Source: Candidatus Hydrogenedentota bacterium (GTDB taxonomy: Bacteria > Hydrogenedentota > Hydrogenedentia > Hydrogenedentales > SLHB01). From it: a stretch of DNA of 14,417 nt. The position numbers and the translations under genes were made by a program. This document shows, in pieces, positions 12,651 to 14,417 of the stretch. The number at the start of each line of letters is the position of its first letter. Positions within the stretch are counted from its first letter, which is position 1. The DNA is taken from assembly GCA_023384315.1 (NCBI GenBank), contig JAHDWY010000039.1:1-14417 (forward strand), written 5' to 3'. The notes beneath the pieces were generated by a model. It saw nothing but the letters and a program-made list of their open reading frames with translations. It was not told where the DNA came from and searched no databases.

Positions 12651-14417
12651 GCGTTCGATCACGTAGTGACCGTCGACGTAATTCCGGGTGCGGACTACGA
12701 GCATCTTGGCATCCGCATCGTAACTCCATTGGTTGCCTTCGGTGAGGCCGACGCCGTCGATGGTAATGTTCGCCGGTTTGGCATCCATCTTGATCCGGAG
12801 GATGTGCGGTTTTTCCTCACCGCCCAGGCGCACGTCCAAGTTCGCGCCCGTATTGTCGACCACGATTGCCGAACGTCCGCTGCCGTCGGGATGCACCACC
12901 TCAAACTCGCTGCGCTCGCGGGGATAGATCAGCCACGTGAGATACCCGTCGGACATGCGGTCGCCGAATCCCGTGTACTCGCGCTTCACGTCCATCGGAA
13001 CGATCGCGCCATCGCGCACGTAGACCGGAAACTCGTCGAGCGGAAACTGGCGGGTGATCGTCGTAGGGCCTTCGATGATCTCATCGTCTCCGAACAGGTA
13101 CCGCCATTGTCCTTCCGGTAGCGTTACCTCGCGTTCAAAGGAATCTTCATAGATCGGGGCCACGAGGAGATCCTCGCCGAAAAGGTATGTATACTTCGCT
13201 TCCAGCGGCCGCATCAGCGGTTCCCCGCCGAGGTGACAGGCGACCACGTGCGTGTAGATGTAGGGGATCAACTCCGTGTGCAGCCACGCGTACTCGCGCA
13301 CGATCTCCCATTCATCCGGCACCGATTCCCACAGCGCGCGGTTCGTGTGGCCGCCGTTCAGGAACAACCCGCAGAACGCGGAGAACTGCGCCCATCGCGC
13401 ATACAAACGGGGCGGGAACTCGCTGCCCGAATATCCGGCCACGTCTGACCCGATCACGTTGTATCCCATCTTCGCGCTGCGCAGGATGTCGGCGATGGCC
13501 TCTTCGATGCCTTCCTCTTCCACGCGCCACGCGTGATCCTGATCGCCGACCCAGTTCACCGGCGACGCATCGATGGGCGCGAACCCTTCAGGATGCGCCT
13601 TCGTGTCGAGCCAGTACTTCCATTCGGCGTTTTCGCCTTCGTCATCAAGCAGGCCGATGCGGTCGGTCGAACGCGACAACGTGATGAACTCGGGGTTCTG
13701 CGTGAGGCCGTGCTGGTACTCGTCGCGATAGTAGTGGTCCATGTACGTGCGCGTCGTCATGACACCGCCCTTTACGCGCCGGTACGGCAGCGGGACCGGC
13801 CCCAGTTGTGTTCGAAAGGAGGTTGCGGCGCCATCGAGTTTCCAGCCGTCGATGCCCCAGTCAAAAACCTGCTGCTGCAAGCCGCGCCACCATTCCATGG
13901 CAGCGGGATTGCTGTAGTCGACGAATCCGCCGCGGCCTTTCCACCAGCCGGTCGGTTCGCCTCCCCCCGCAAGGTAGCCGTTCTCGCGGGCTTCTTCGTA
14001 CCAGTCCGAGGAATCCTGAATCGCAGTATCTTTGCTGGAGCTGTTGACCAAGCTGGTCATCCACAGCACGACGCGATAGCCGTCGTTCTCCAGTTCGCCA
14101 AAAAACTGCGCCGGATTCGGATACCGTTCTTCGTCGACAATGAAATCGTTATACCGCGTACTCCACGGACTGTCGATGAGGATCGTCCGCACGGGGAAGT
14201 CGTGCTCTTCGTATCCGGCCAGCAATTCGCGCACAGCCTCCGCGGTATTAACGTCGTCTTCCCACACCCAGCATTCCAGCGCCCAGGCGGGCGTCAAGGG
14301 CGGCGCGCCGTGCCGCTGCTCGTTGAACGGCATCCCCCAGAACGGCAACACCCAATAGAAATACAGGAGCACCGGAATCGGCAAAATGATAAGAACGATC
14401 GATCGAATCAGCCGGGA
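12642..14417 (-). CDS. Glycoside hydrolase family 31 protein, 5' end outside window
   Basis: The frame is open to the right edge: 591 residues are visible. Those before the TTG at 14384 are SRLIRSIVLII, leading into a hydrophobic stretch LPIPVLLYFYWVLPFW. This basic-then-hydrophobic start looks like a signal peptide or anchor whose first residues lie outside, so I treat the gene as partial; TTG 14384 is a less likely start. Counting from it, the GH31 barrel shows TILIDSPWSTRYNDF (67-81), the nucleophile motif GWKLDGA with D184, the acid/base motif NWVGDQDHAW with D281, and VIGSDVAGY (310-318). The C-terminal beta-sandwich carries DLLVAPIYED and FPVYVRDGAIVPM. GH31 enzymes are retaining alpha-glycosidases (alpha-glucosidases, alpha-xylosidases and others); specificity is not evident. 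The N-terminal beta-sandwich usual in the family seems to be missing. It converges with the MATE gene. Confidence 0.9.
   Translation of the reverse strand, partial: SRLIRSIVLIILPIPVLLYFYWVLPFWGMPFNEQRHGAPPLTPAWALECWVWEDDVNTAEAVRELLAGYEEHDFPVRTILIDSPWSTRYNDFIVDEERYPNPAQFFGELENDGYRVVLWMTSLVNSSSKDTAIQDSSDWYEEARENGYLAGGGEPTGWWKGRGGFVDYSNPAAMEWWRGLQQQVFDWGIDGWKLDGAATSFRTQLGPVPLPYRRVKGGVMTTRTYMDHYYRDEYQHGLTQNPEFITLSRSTDRIGLLDDEGENAEWKYWLDTKAHPEGFAPIDASPVNWVGDQDHAWRVEEEGIEEAIADILRSAKMGYNVIGSDVAGYSGSEFPPRLYARWAQFSAFCGLFLNGGHTNRALWESVPDEWEIVREYAWLHTELIPYIYTHVVACHLGGEPLMRPLEAKYTYLFGEDLLVAPIYEDSFEREVTLPEGQWRYLFGDDEIIEGPTTITRQFPLDEFPVYVRDGAIVPMDVKREYTGFGDRMSDGYLTWLIYPRERSEFEVVHPDGSGRSAIVVDNTGANLDVRLGGEEKPHILRIKMDAKPANITIDGVGLTEGNQWSYDADAKMLVVRTRNYVDGHYVIERGE

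Noticed and set aside
1..14417. Search for tRNA, rRNA, CRISPR arrays, insertion sequences, integrases and phage genes
   Set aside because: None seen on either strand by eye; a dedicated tRNA or covariance scan was not possible here.

Overview
The window is about 14.4 kb of moderately high-GC bacterial chromosome. Four things suggest a PVC-superphylum, Planctomycetes-like or candidate-phylum Hydrogenedentes-like heterotroph: a prepilin-like protein with a C-terminal HLPGG...MDGH motif, an AraC regulator transcribed away from it, a membrane-tethered ECF sigma-factor fusion, and sugar-processing genes at both edges (rhamnose isomerase, GH31). This is inference from gene families; no rRNA or other phylogenetic marker is present.

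Left part (1-4218). The 3' end of an L-rhamnose isomerase gene enters from the left edge on the plus strand. It faces three minus-strand genes: a secreted purple-acid-phosphatase-like metallophosphoesterase with a strong ribosome binding site, a small ankyrin-repeat lipoprotein, and a prepilin-like secreted protein. An 11-bp stem-loop separates the last two.

Regulatory region and AraC (4219-6131). The prepilin-like gene and an AraC-family regulator diverge from a 448-bp spacer. The spacer holds a clear sigma-70-type promoter for the regulator, a 10-bp-arm inverted repeat and an AT-rich patch with a perfect palindrome. A 679-bp gene-free stretch follows the regulator. Its right half has two well-spaced candidate promoters and a pair of 11-bp direct repeats 21 bp apart. 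These lead through a roughly 125-nt leader to a 62-codon gene whose product resembles the N-terminal segment of GspF/PilC inner-membrane proteins.

Middle (6331-10864). A 13-bp hairpin terminator lies between that small gene and a convergent minus-strand pair: comF-like phosphoribosyltransferase, then a 76-aa four-cysteine protein. Divergent from comF is the largest gene, which encodes a 1100-aa protein. It joins a complete ECF sigma factor to a transmembrane helix, an acidic linker, a propeller-like region, an Ig-like region and HEAT-like repeats. This looks like a one-component membrane-bound sigma factor and is the most interesting gene in the window.

Right part (10865-14417). A MATE-family exporter on the plus strand converges on a GH31 glycosidase on the minus strand whose 5' end leaves the window. 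A composite hairpin between them overlaps the GH31 stop codon.

No tRNA, rRNA, CRISPR array, insertion sequence or integrase was seen. The genes look like single-gene units or small operons, not one integrated pathway. Rhamnose isomerase and the GH31 enzyme suggest polysaccharide or glycoside use.
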